Below are positions 8,433 to 16,508 of a stretch of 64,000 bases of DNA, piece after piece (within the stretch, counting starts at the first letter, position 1; the number at the start of each line of letters is the position of its first letter). A program made the position numbers and the translations under genes. The DNA comes from Bacteroidales bacterium UBA5206 (GTDB lineage Bacteria > Bacteroidota > Bacteroidia > Bacteroidales > Tenuifilaceae). Location: assembly GCA_002412705.1 (NCBI GenBank), contig DHVO01000089.1, positions 8,147-72,146 on the forward strand, read 5' to 3'. Below the pieces are notes generated by a model that did not search any database, was not told where the DNA came from, and worked only from the letters and a program-made list of their open reading frames with translations.

Positions 8433-9341
8433 TTGAATATTAGGTATATACACAATGCGGATATTGATATTGCCAAGTGGGATAGCTGCATCTCGGGCTC
8501 GGTAAACGGCATTGTTTACGCCTACTCTTGGTATCTCGATATTGTTGCAGGGCAATGGGATGCTCTAGTTGGCGATAATTACGATGCCGTATTTCCATTG
8601 GTTTCAGCCCAAAAATATGGGTTCAAATACTTATACCAGCCTTTATTTACTCAGCAACTTGGACTTTTCTCTTCACGTCAGCTCGATACCGATACCGTAA
8701 ACGCTTTTATAGCCGCAATACCTGCTAGGTTCAGGTATATTAATATTAACCTGAATACATTTACGCGGGCATCGCTGCTAGGTGCATCTATACAACCAAG
8801 GGTAACCTATCAGCTGGATTTAATAGAGCCCTTTAGGGTTCTCTCTTCGCGATATTCGGACAATACCAAGCGGAACGTTTCAAAATCGGTTGCGTATGGT
8901 GTAACCGTGCTAAAAGGAGGTGCTGTTGATGAGTTCCTAACCTTTAAAAAGCAGCATGAGGCAGTACCAATATCGCCTGCAAATTTGAACAAGCTAAGGA
9001 TGATTATTGCTGCAGCAACTGGGAGCGGGCAGGGCGAGGTGTACATGGCCTACTCTAACAGGAATGAGCTATGCGCCGCTGCGTTTTTTATACGCTCCAA
9101 CGGAAAGGTAATTTACCTCTCGGCAGCATCGTCGCCACAGGGGAAGGAGAATCGAGCCATGTTTGGGCTTATCGATTACTTCCTTATGCAGAACTCAGAG
9201 TCGCGCCTTGTGCTCGATTTTGAGGGTTCATCCATCCCTAGTATTGCTAGGTTTTACGCAGGATTTGGAGCAAAGCCTAGTAGTTATGACCACATCCAGA
9301 TTAACCGCTTTCCTTGGCCTCTTAAGCTGATGCTGCCATGA
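8433..9341 (+). CDS. GNAT/FemAB-like acyltransferase
   Basis: 302 residues. The start is a TTG two bases after the preceding stop; no in-frame ATG lies nearby and the N-terminus (MNIRYIHNADIDIAKWDSC) is family-like, so TTG is preferred. The C-terminal half shows the FemAB/GNAT pattern: DNTKRNVSKS, VYMAYSNRNELCAAAFFIRS and IDYFLM...LDFEGSSIPSIARFYAGFGA. Such proteins transfer amino-acyl or acyl groups to cell-wall or exopolysaccharide precursors. Flanked by two deacetylase-like genes, it likely modifies the same glycan. The acceptor is unknown. Confidence 0.75.
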   Translation: MNIRYIHNADIDIAKWDSCISGSVNGIVYAYSWYLDIVAGQWDALVGDNYDAVFPLVSAQKYGFKYLYQPLFTQQLGLFSSRQLDTDTVNAFIAAIPARFRYININLNTFTRASLLGASIQPRVTYQLDLIEPFRVLSSRYSDNTKRNVSKSVAYGVTVLKGGAVDEFLTFKKQHEAVPISPANLNKLRMIIAAATGSGQGEVYMAYSNRNELCAAAFFIRSNGKVIYLSAASSPQGKENRAMFGLIDYFLMQNSESRLVLDFEGSSIPSIARFYAGFGAKPSSYDHIQINRFPWPLKLMLP

Positions 9342-10294
9342 AGCTGCAGTTTCAGAAAATGGCTCCATATATACCATTCTCCCCCATGGTAAAGCTAAGT
9401 GGTGTAAGGGTCTTTATGCCATTCTACCACCTGGTAAGTGATAATCCACCGCCACATGTAAAGCATCTATACCCTATTTGCAATACAAAAGAGTTTAGCG
9501 CGCAGCTCCAGTTCATGCTAAAACACTTTACCCCAATTGGCGCATTGGATCTGGCACGCGTTGTGCAAACTGGGGCGCGCGGGCGCAAACCTTACCTTTT
9601 TTTATCTTTTGATGATGGCTTTAGTGAACTATACAGCGTGGTTGCGCCAATACTTTTGCGCCATTCCGTTCCTGCCACTTTTTTTGTGAACACCGGATTT
9701 GTTGATAATAGGGAGCTGTTTTACCGTTGTAAGGTTAGCCTTTTAGTCGATGCCATTCTCTCTAACCCCTCATTGCAATCGGTTTACAACGTTAATTCAC
9801 TGCTTAAGCTGGGTTACACCGATGCTGCCAGCCTTAACGACATAGCAAGTCAGGTTGATGTTGTTTTTGATACCTACCTGGCAACCCAAAAGCCCTACCT
9901 CAATCTCAGCCAGTTAAAGGCTCTCGCTACACAGGGGTTCACCATTGGTGGGCACAGTGCTACTCACCCCGATTTCTCAACACTTACTCCAGAGCAGCAA
10001 ATTGCCGAGATTAACCAGTGTATGGGATGGGTAAACCACCATTTTCCAGAACAACCCCAAATGTTCTCATTCCCTTTTTCCGATATTGGCGTTGAGGCAT
10101 CACTCTTTACCCTTTTGCAAAATCAATCTAACCCTAAGGTCGATTTGGCCTTTGGTACTTCGGGCTTAAAAAAGGGTAAGCACTCAATGCACTTGCAGCG
10201 TATCCCAATGGAGTACAGTTACAAATCGGCCAAAAAGATTTTGGGAGGGGAATTATTTTACTATCTTGTTAAAAGGTTTCTCTATTTAGCCTAA
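9338..10294 (+). CDS. NodB-type polysaccharide deacetylase
   Basis: 318 residues. The ATG overlaps the previous stop as ATGA, a sign of translational coupling. The NodB motifs are clear: LSFDDGF (motif 1, about residue 90, metal-binding Asp pair), ATFFVNTGF, and GGHSATHPDFSTLT (motif 2, H-x3-H, about residue 204). The product is a carbohydrate esterase family 4 enzyme removing N-acetyl groups from a polysaccharide. No clear signal peptide is visible. Together with 7123-8430 it gives the cluster a well-conserved and a degenerate deacetylase, perhaps acting on related substrates. Confidence 0.88.
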   Translation: MKLQFQKMAPYIPFSPMVKLSGVRVFMPFYHLVSDNPPPHVKHLYPICNTKEFSAQLQFMLKHFTPIGALDLARVVQTGARGRKPYLFLSFDDGFSELYSVVAPILLRHSVPATFFVNTGFVDNRELFYRCKVSLLVDAILSNPSLQSVYNVNSLLKLGYTDAASLNDIASQVDVVFDTYLATQKPYLNLSQLKALATQGFTIGGHSATHPDFSTLTPEQQIAEINQCMGWVNHHFPEQPQMFSFPFSDIGVEASLFTLLQNQSNPKVDLAFGTSGLKKGKHSMHLQRIPMEYSYKSAKKILGGELFYYLVKRFLYLA

Positions 10295-10349
10295 ACAAAT
10301 AGAATTTACTATATTACCGAAAACTGGCACCCGAAACGACTTATTAACA

Positions 10350-11453
10350 ATGATTGAAGTATCCAGAGTAAAAGTAGCCGACCTAATCCCTTTAGCCAAC
10401 GACCCCTCTCTAGCCGAACGCGATAATGTGCCTATTAGTAGGCATAGGGCCATATCGCATGCAGCAAATCCTCGTGCAAATCCTTCCGATGTAGTGCTTT
10501 ACCTGGCCTACTACAATGGGGAACTAGTTGGCTACCGAACCGTTATGCCCGATATTCTCTACCTTCCACAGGGTGAGGTTAGGGTTGGCTGGCTTAGTGG
10601 AAATTGGGTAAACCCAGAACACCGCCGCAAGGGAATTGCCTCCGCGCTACTAAACGAGGCTCTTAAGGATTGGAACCATAGGCTAATGTTTACCAACTAT
10701 GCCCCAGAGTCAAAGGCGGTTTACGATAAGGTTGGCGAGTTTAAGCGTATTTACAAGTTTGAGGGGCGCCGCTTTTATCTGAGACCCTGTTTTGCCTACC
10801 TTCTACCTGGTCGAAACGGTTTTTCGCGCAAGCTTAAGCCTCTTTTTAAGGCTGCCGATATATTGCTATCACTTGTAAATCCATTGCCTTTGCTGGCATA
10901 CAGGTCACGCCCTGGCGAGCATGTGGAGCTGGAGTATATGCATCGGCCCGATAATGACATAGCAACCATGTTCGAAAAGGAGTGCGAGGGAACGCTAACC
11001 CGTCGTAAATTGTACGACTTGGCTTGGATACTCCGTTTCCCTTGGCTGGTAAACGCTCCACTGGGCGATAGGATAGGGAAGAGGTACTATTTTTCATCTG
11101 CCCCCAAGCGTTACTATCAGCTACTGCTAAAAATTTACTACACAGGGCAGCTTGTTGGCTTTCTTATTATCAATGTAAATAATCGTAGCATGAGTGTGCC
11201 ATACTCTTTTGTGCTTCCATTCTATCGTAAGGTGGCTGCAAGGGTTCTTTTGGCACATGCAGCTAAGCTAAAGGTAAACTACTTAACGGTTTACCAATCG
11301 GCAATGGTCGATGCGCTGGCTTCAATTAAACCCTTCTCTCTACTATCGCGCAAGCACTATCGCAAGTACTATGCAACCGAAAATCTAGCCAATGAGCTTC
11401 AAAATGTAACCATTCGTTTTGAGGAGGGCGATGGTGATTGCGCCTTTATATAA
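10350..11453 (+). CDS. GNAT family N-acetyltransferase
   Basis: 367 residues. The N-terminal 150 residues hold a canonical GNAT fold with the acetyl-CoA loop in VNPEHRRKGIASALLNEAL (about residues 91-109) followed by MFTNYAPESKAVYDKVG. The C-terminal half resembles a second, degenerate acyltransferase lobe (YYSSAP/LVGFLIIN pattern) without a clear acetyl-CoA loop. It lies 55 bases after the deacetylase on the same strand, closing the glycan-modification cluster, and ends at a strong bidirectional terminator. Confidence 0.8.
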   Translation: MIEVSRVKVADLIPLANDPSLAERDNVPISRHRAISHAANPRANPSDVVLYLAYYNGELVGYRTVMPDILYLPQGEVRVGWLSGNWVNPEHRRKGIASALLNEALKDWNHRLMFTNYAPESKAVYDKVGEFKRIYKFEGRRFYLRPCFAYLLPGRNGFSRKLKPLFKAADILLSLVNPLPLLAYRSRPGEHVELEYMHRPDNDIATMFEKECEGTLTRRKLYDLAWILRFPWLVNAPLGDRIGKRYYFSSAPKRYYQLLLKIYYTGQLVGFLIINVNNRSMSVPYSFVLPFYRKVAARVLLAHAAKLKVNYLTVYQSAMVDALASIKPFSLLSRKHYRKYYATENLANELQNVTIRFEEGDGDCAFI

Positions 11454-11490
11454 TCAGAGCTAAGCAGTTTATATTACTGCATAAAACAGC

Positions 11491-11515
11491 AAAAGCCAGC
11501 AATTTGCTGGCTTTT
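11491..11515. terminator. Bidirectional intrinsic terminator
   Basis: A perfect 10-bp stem AAAAGCCAGC/GCTGGCTTTT with a 5-base loop gives an A-run and U-run on the two strands. It lies between the convergent GNAT gene and alpha-oxoamine synthase gene and can serve both. Confidence 0.9.
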
Positions 11516-11535
11516 GTTATTAGATGTTGGCAAAA

Positions 11536-12777
11536 TTAGATTTGCACAATTTTTTCGGCATCGTACTTACCTGCTTTAAGCTTTTCGTGGCACTCTTTAA
11601 ATGCAGCAATGGTTTGCTTAACATCATCGAGCGTGTGGATAGCCGTTGGGATAAGCCTAAGTAGAATTTGGCCTTTAGGAATAACTGGGTAAACTACAAT
11701 AGAGCAGAAAATACCGTAGTTCTCACGAAGGTCGAATACAAGGTTTGTAGCCTCAGGTACACCACCATACATGTAAACAGGGGTTACCGGTGATTCTGTT
11801 TTTCCAATGTCAAGTCCTACCTCTTTTAGCCCAGATTGAAGAGCCTCTACTACAGACCAAAGGTTGTCTTTTAGTTCTGGTTGGGTTTGAAGTAGCTCAA
11901 GCCTTTTCAATGCACCCAGAACCATAGGCATTGGTAATGATTTTGCAAAAATTTGCGAACGCATGTTGTAGGTAAGGAAGTTGATCACCTCTTCGTCGGC
12001 AGCAATAAAACCACCAATACCAGCCATGCTCTTTGCAAAGGTAGAGAAGTAAAGGTCAATCTCGTCCTGAACACCAAAATGCTCGCCAGTACCTGCACCC
12101 GTTTTACCCATGGTACCAAAACCGTGAGCATCGTCAACAAGTAGGCGGAAGTTGAACTCTTTTTTAAGTTCAACAATACCCCGAAGATTTCCTAAATCCC
12201 CAGCCATACCAAACACACCCTCGGTGATAACAAGAATTCCACCTCCAGTTTTTTGTGATAGGCGAGTTGCATGGCCAAGCTGCTTGCGCAGGTTTTCCAT
12301 GTCGTTATGTGGGAAAACAAATCGTTTTCCAGGGAAAAGACGTAGTCCGTCAATAATGCATGCGTGAGCTTCTGAGTCGTAAACAACAACATCGTTGCGG
12401 TTAAGTATGGTATCAATAATTGAAACCATACCTTGGTAGCCAAAGTTAAGAAGGTATGCCGATTGCTTTCCAACAAACTCAGCTAGTTTTTGCTCAAGCT
12501 CCTCGTGCTTGCGGGTTTGACCGCTCATCATACGGGCACCCATAGGGTAAGCCATACCATACTGAGCAGCACCTTCTGCATCGGCTTTTCTCACTTCGGG
12601 ATGGTTGGCTAGGCCAAGGTAGTTATTGAGACTCCAGGTAAGAACTTCTTTACCGCGAAACATCATTCTTGGTTTTATCTCACCTTCAAGCTTTGGAAAT
12701 GCGAAGTAGCCATGTCCCTCCTTTTGGTATTTGCCAATAGGGCCCATACTCTTCTTTATCTTGTCAAAAATGTCCAC
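11536..12777 (-). CDS. PLP-dependent alpha-oxoamine synthase (serine palmitoyltransferase-like)
   Basis: 413 residues of the class II/alpha-oxoamine synthase type (KBL, BioF, SPT relatives): TWSLNNYLGLANHP near the start, GARMMSGQT, GYQGMVSIID, the PLP-stacking/ring region LLVDDAHGFGTMG (about 216-228), and the Schiff-base lysine in FSTFAKSMAGIGGF. These enzymes condense an acyl thioester with an amino acid, releasing CO2. In Bacteroidota this subgroup plausibly makes 3-ketosphinganine-like or sulfonolipid precursors; the sequence alone does not decide between serine, glycine and cysteate. Monocistronic, with a textbook promoter upstream. Confidence 0.85.
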   Translation of the reverse strand: MDIFDKIKKSMGPIGKYQKEGHGYFAFPKLEGEIKPRMMFRGKEVLTWSLNNYLGLANHPEVRKADAEGAAQYGMAYPMGARMMSGQTRKHEELEQKLAEFVGKQSAYLLNFGYQGMVSIIDTILNRNDVVVYDSEAHACIIDGLRLFPGKRFVFPHNDMENLRKQLGHATRLSQKTGGGILVITEGVFGMAGDLGNLRGIVELKKEFNFRLLVDDAHGFGTMGKTGAGTGEHFGVQDEIDLYFSTFAKSMAGIGGFIAADEEVINFLTYNMRSQIFAKSLPMPMVLGALKRLELLQTQPELKDNLWSVVEALQSGLKEVGLDIGKTESPVTPVYMYGGVPEATNLVFDLRENYGIFCSIVVYPVIPKGQILLRLIPTAIHTLDDVKQTIAAFKECHEKLKAGKYDAEKIVQI

Positions 12778-12826
12778 GACTATAAGATTTTAAGTGGTTA
12801 TAAACTATTGGGGTTTAAAAGATGAG

Positions 12827-12857
12827 CAAAAGTACATTTTTTTGGAAAGCATCCAAA
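12827..12857 (-). promoter_or_regulatory. Promoter, TTTG-N19-TACTTTTG
   Basis: Reading the minus strand, -33 TTTG (12854-12857) is followed after exactly 19 bases by -7 TACTTTTG (12827-12834), a perfect match to the Bacteroidota primary sigma consensus. The initiation codon of the alpha-oxoamine synthase is about 50 bases downstream. Confidence 0.8.
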
Positions 12858-13102
12858 AGTATTTGTCCCATAGTGCACCTAGTGAGGTTTTAAAACACCT
12901 AATTCTAGGTAGGTTAATGCTTTTTCTATATACCAGCGGAACGCACTCACTTTAATCAACAAACTGTGTTATATGCTTCTCTCCTGATTATACTTCAAAA
13001 TGGGTATCATTAATATCCTGCTAGGGGATTCAATAATACAATTTCGTTATTTTTTAATAGCGTTTTTTAACTTAAAGCCTATTCTATTTCTTAGAATTCT
13101 GC

Positions 13103-13110
13103 TAACTTTG
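13103..13110 (+). promoter_or_regulatory. -7 element TAACTTTG upstream of bamD
   Basis: TAACTTTG matches TAnnTTTG and lies 78 bases before the bamD ATG. No clear TTTG is found 19-20 bases upstream, so the -33 is weak or absent. Confidence 0.5.
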
Positions 13111-13188
13111 CCTGCTTGAAAATGGTTATGCAATATTTTGTAGCCAAATAGGTTATTATTGATAAATTAGCCAATTGGGAGTCTTTTT

Positions 13189-13980
13189 ATGAGTAGAAAA
13201 ACGATTGTTTTGATTTTTCTTCCTGTTATTTTGCTTGTTTCGTGCAAGGGATTTGAAAAAATACTAAAGAGTAAGGATTATGATTTCAAGTACCAAAAGG
13301 CACTTGAGTATTTCCAAAAAGGGGATCACTACCGTTACTCATTGCTCTTTGAACAGCTTGTTCCTATTTACAAAGGCACCCAACGTGCCGATACTGTAGA
13401 GTACTATCTTGCGCTGGGCAATTACAACCAAGGCGACTACCTTTTGGCTGGTCACTACTTCGATAAATTTAAGAAAACGTATCCTCGTAGCCCCTTTGCA
13501 GAGGAGGCTGAGTTTATGTACGCATACTGCTTTTACGAGATGTCTCCACGCCCCGAACTGGATCAGGAAACAACCCAATCGGCCATTGCGGCTTTTTCGG
13601 AGTTTCTTTCCAAGTTTCCTCGTTCAGCTAAGCGCCAGCAGGTGCTAGATATACAAAAGGAGCTTAAGATTAAGCTAATGGAGAAATCGTACCTAAGTGC
13701 AAAACTATACTACAACATGTCGGAGTACAAAGCCGCTATTGTAGCACTTAAGAATAGCCTCGAGGAGTATCCAAATACACCTCATCGTGAGGAGATGCTT
13801 TTCCTAATTGTTCGTTCGGCCTACCTTTTGGCCGACAACAGCGTACCAGAAAAGCGCAAAGAGCGTTTTCAGGCAACAATAGATGAGTATTTTACGTTTA
13901 TAGCAGAGTACCCAGAGTCATCCTATGCTAAGGAGGCTAAGGAGATACACGAACGTTCAGTTAAGGTTTTAGGAATCTAA
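13189..13980 (+). CDS. bamD: Outer membrane assembly lipoprotein BamD
   Basis: 263 residues. A lipoprotein signal ends in LLVSC (Cys19). The mature part consists of TPR-like repeats typical of BamD/YfiO: YQKALEYFQKGDHYR, YYLALGNYNQGDYLLAGHYFDKF, and FMYAYCFYEMSPRPELDQETT, the last being the diagnostic BamD segment. The protein is anchored in the inner leaflet of the outer membrane and works with BamA to insert beta-barrels. The following omega gene starts 14 bases later, as is common in Bacteroidota. Confidence 0.93.
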   Translation: MSRKTIVLIFLPVILLVSCKGFEKILKSKDYDFKYQKALEYFQKGDHYRYSLLFEQLVPIYKGTQRADTVEYYLALGNYNQGDYLLAGHYFDKFKKTYPRSPFAEEAEFMYAYCFYEMSPRPELDQETTQSAIAAFSEFLSKFPRSAKRQQVLDIQKELKIKLMEKSYLSAKLYYNMSEYKAAIVALKNSLEEYPNTPHREEMLFLIVRSAYLLADNSVPEKRKERFQATIDEYFTFIAEYPESSYAKEAKEIHERSVKVLGI

Positions 13981-13994
13981 ATCAATCCAGAAAT

Positions 13995-14327
13995 ATGGAC
14001 TTTAAAAAGACAAATGCCCCTGCTTCAACTGTTACCAGGGATTTAAGCAAACTCGATACCGAGACAGGTAATGTTTACGAGAGCGTGATGATTATTGGTA
14101 AGCGTGCGAATAAAATCTCTCAGGATATGAAGCACGAGCTTAACCGTAAGTTGGAGGAGTTTGCTTACTATACCGATAACCTTGAAGAGGTTTTCGAGAA
14201 CCGTGAGCAAATAGAAATCTCTAAGTTCTACGAGCGTCTTCCTAAACCAGTGCTTATTGCAACTCAGGAGTTTATTGAAGGGAAGTTGTATTTCCGTATG
14301 AACGAAACCGAAGAAAAGGCAGAGTAG
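13995..14327 (+). CDS. rpoZ: DNA-directed RNA polymerase subunit omega (Bacteroidota type)
   Basis: 110 residues. NVYESVMIIGKRANKISQDM matches the conserved omega/Rpb6 core (RPxxIVxxRAxQI-like). The protein is expected to bind the beta' subunit and stabilise RNA polymerase. It sits between bamD and coaBC, 2 bases from the latter, a conserved arrangement in this phylum. Confidence 0.88.
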   Translation: MDFKKTNAPASTVTRDLSKLDTETGNVYESVMIIGKRANKISQDMKHELNRKLEEFAYYTDNLEEVFENREQIEISKFYERLPKPVLIATQEFIEGKLYFRMNETEEKAE

Positions 14328-14329
14328 TA

Positions 14330-15535
14330 ATGCTCAAAGGAAAGCACATTATTATAGGTATAACCGGAAGTATTGCGGCCTACAAGGCCGCAACGCTTAT
14401 TCGGTTACTGGTTAAGCGTGGCGCTGAGGTTAAGGTTATTATGACTCCTCTTGCCAAGGAGTTTATTACTCCGCTTACTATTGCTACGCTTTGCAAAAAC
14501 CCAATACTCGTTGATTTTTACAATCCCGAGAATGGCGATTGGAATAGCCATGTTGACCTAGGATTATGGGCCGACCTTTACCTTATTGCTCCTGCAAGCG
14601 CAAACACAATGGCTAAAATGGCCACTGGTGTTGCCGATAACTTGCTTTTAACTACCTACTTGTCGGCTAAGTGCCCAGTTATGGTTGCGCCTGCTATGGA
14701 TTTGGACATGTACCAGCATCCTGCAACGCAGCAAAACATTGGCATCCTACAGAGTAGGGGAAATGTAATTATTGAGGCGGCAACTGGCGAACTTGCCAGT
14801 GGCTTATCTGGTAAAGGCCGAATGGAAGAACCAGAGGTTATTGCTGCCGAAGTAGAGCGCTTTTTTGCCTCGCAGAATCGTTTTGCTGGGAAAACAGTAC
14901 TTATTACATCGGGACCTACTTATGAACCCATAGACCCTGTTCGCTTTATAGGAAACTATAGCTCAGGTAAAATGGGGAAATCTATTGCAGAAGTTTTTCT
15001 TGCTCAGGGTGCTAACGTCATTTTTATTACTGGACCTACCTCAAATATCCCTGTTGGCGATAACTTGGAAGTAGTTAAGGTTAAAACAGCTGCAGAAATG
15101 CATGCTGCTGCGTTAGCCCATTTTCCAAATAGCCAAATAGCCATTATGGCTGCTGCAGTTGCCGATTTTACTCCAGAGGTAAGCAGTAGCTCAAAAATAA
15201 AGCGGGAGGGCGATAACCTTACGCTTGTTCTTAAACCCACCAAGGATATTGCTGCCGATTTGGGCAAGCAAAAAGCACCTGGCCAAGTTCTTGTGGGATT
15301 TGCCCTTGAAACCAATAACGAAGCTCAGAACGCTGCTAAAAAGCTAAGTGCAAAAGGACTAGATTTTATTGTGCTTAACTCACTTAACGACCAAGGCGCT
15401 GGGTTTGGCTTCGATACCAATAAGATTACCATAATTAGCAAGAGTGGTGAGTCCGTTCCTTTCCAATTAAAGCCTAAAGATCAGGTTGCAGCCGATATAG
15501 TTGACGTAATTTATAGCTATCAATCCGGTTCTTGA
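14330..15535 (+). CDS. coaBC: Bifunctional phosphopantothenoylcysteine decarboxylase/synthase
   Basis: 401 residues. The N-terminal flavoprotein CoaC half shows ITGSIAAYKA, the active-site His in NSHVDLG, APASANTMAKMATGVADNLL and the substrate clamp PAMDLDMY. The C-terminal CoaB half has TSGPTYEPIDPVRFIGNYSS, AAVADFTP, KIKR and a VLNSL segment. The enzyme joins cysteine to 4'-phosphopantothenate (CTP-dependent) and decarboxylates the product in CoA synthesis. It lies between the omega gene and a porD-like gene. Confidence 0.96.
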   Translation: MLKGKHIIIGITGSIAAYKAATLIRLLVKRGAEVKVIMTPLAKEFITPLTIATLCKNPILVDFYNPENGDWNSHVDLGLWADLYLIAPASANTMAKMATGVADNLLLTTYLSAKCPVMVAPAMDLDMYQHPATQQNIGILQSRGNVIIEAATGELASGLSGKGRMEEPEVIAAEVERFFASQNRFAGKTVLITSGPTYEPIDPVRFIGNYSSGKMGKSIAEVFLAQGANVIFITGPTSNIPVGDNLEVVKVKTAAEMHAAALAHFPNSQIAIMAAAVADFTPEVSSSSKIKREGDNLTLVLKPTKDIAADLGKQKAPGQVLVGFALETNNEAQNAAKKLSAKGLDFIVLNSLNDQGAGFGFDTNKITIISKSGESVPFQLKPKDQVAADIVDVIYSYQSGS

Positions 15536-15567
15536 TATTGGGCTAAAACATAACCTAAAAATCAGGA

Positions 15568-16491
15568 TTGATGATACAACGATTTGTTATAGCTGCATGT
15601 ATTATCGCATTACCCTTAACCTCCTTTGCTCAGGAGCTAAAGTGCAATATACAGGTAAATACCTCAAAAATACAGGGGACTAACCGTACCGTATTCCAAA
15701 CGCTTCAAACCTCTATTTATGAGTTCATGAATAACACCTCATGGACCAATCACGTTTATGCTGTTGATGAACGTATAGAGTGTAATATAATGCTGAACAT
15801 AACAGAGCAGCTTGGCTCCGATGAGTATAAAGGCACGCTGCAAATCCAATCCCGTCGTCCGGTTTACAACACATCGTACTACACAACAATGCTAAATTTT
15901 CAGGACAATAACCTGCACTTTAGGTATTTGGAGTACGATAAGCTGGAGTTTAGCGAGAACAGCCATCTTAGTAACCTTACGTCCACTCTTGCTTTCTATG
16001 CCTATATTATACTGGGGCTCGATTACGATTCGTTCTCCTATGAGGGCGGTACAGAGTACTTCCAAAAGGCAGAGCGCATTGTGAATAACGCTCAAAACGC
16101 TCCAGAGCGTGGGTGGAAGGCCTACGAGGGTAACCGCAAGAATAGGTACTGGATGGTTGAGAATTTGCTTAATCCAAAGTACCGCAGAGTGCGTAACGTT
16201 TACTATGTTTACCATAGGTTGGGTTTAGATCCCATGAGCGAGAAAGTGGTAGAGAGTCGTGCTGCCATTGCCGAAGCCATTGCTGATTTACAAGTGGTTT
16301 ATCGCGAAAAACCTGATCCTTACCTTTTTTACTTACAAATGTTTTTTGATGCCAAGAGTGATGAGCTGGTGAGCCTATTCAAGGAATCGTATCCTACAGA
16401 GAAGGCTCGGGTAGCAAACATGCTAATCGAGATAGATAACTCAAATGCATCAAAGTATAAAACCATAACAGCATCGTCTGGTAATATCTAA
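15568..16491 (+). CDS. DUF4835 / PorD-like secreted protein
   Basis: 307 residues with a signal peptide cleaved after TSFAQ. ELKCNIQVNTSKIQGTNRTV, followed by FQTLQTSIYEFMNNTSWT, is the strongly conserved opening of DUF4835, annotated in several Bacteroidota as the type IX secretion component PorD. Further family marks are FYAYIILGLDYDSFSYEGG and RIVNNAQNA. It is presumably periplasmic. The position between coaBC and recN is the usual one in the phylum. The secretion role is by family association; no other T9SS core gene is in the window. Confidence 0.82.
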   Translation: MMIQRFVIAACIIALPLTSFAQELKCNIQVNTSKIQGTNRTVFQTLQTSIYEFMNNTSWTNHVYAVDERIECNIMLNITEQLGSDEYKGTLQIQSRRPVYNTSYYTTMLNFQDNNLHFRYLEYDKLEFSENSHLSNLTSTLAFYAYIILGLDYDSFSYEGGTEYFQKAERIVNNAQNAPERGWKAYEGNRKNRYWMVENLLNPKYRRVRNVYYVYHRLGLDPMSEKVVESRAAIAEAIADLQVVYREKPDPYLFYLQMFFDAKSDELVSLFKESYPTEKARVANMLIEIDNSNASKYKTITASSGNI

Positions 16492-16508
16492 CCTATTGCC
16501 CTTTAATT

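Larger units (their letters stand above)
12778..13188. other. Divergent intergenic region
   Basis: About 410 AT-rich bases without a credible ORF between the alpha-oxoamine synthase and bamD. Near the left side lies the minus-strand promoter (12827-12857). Near the right side lies a plus-strand -7 element. Between about 12860 and 13090 I see no gene or clear RNA structure. Confidence 0.6.
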
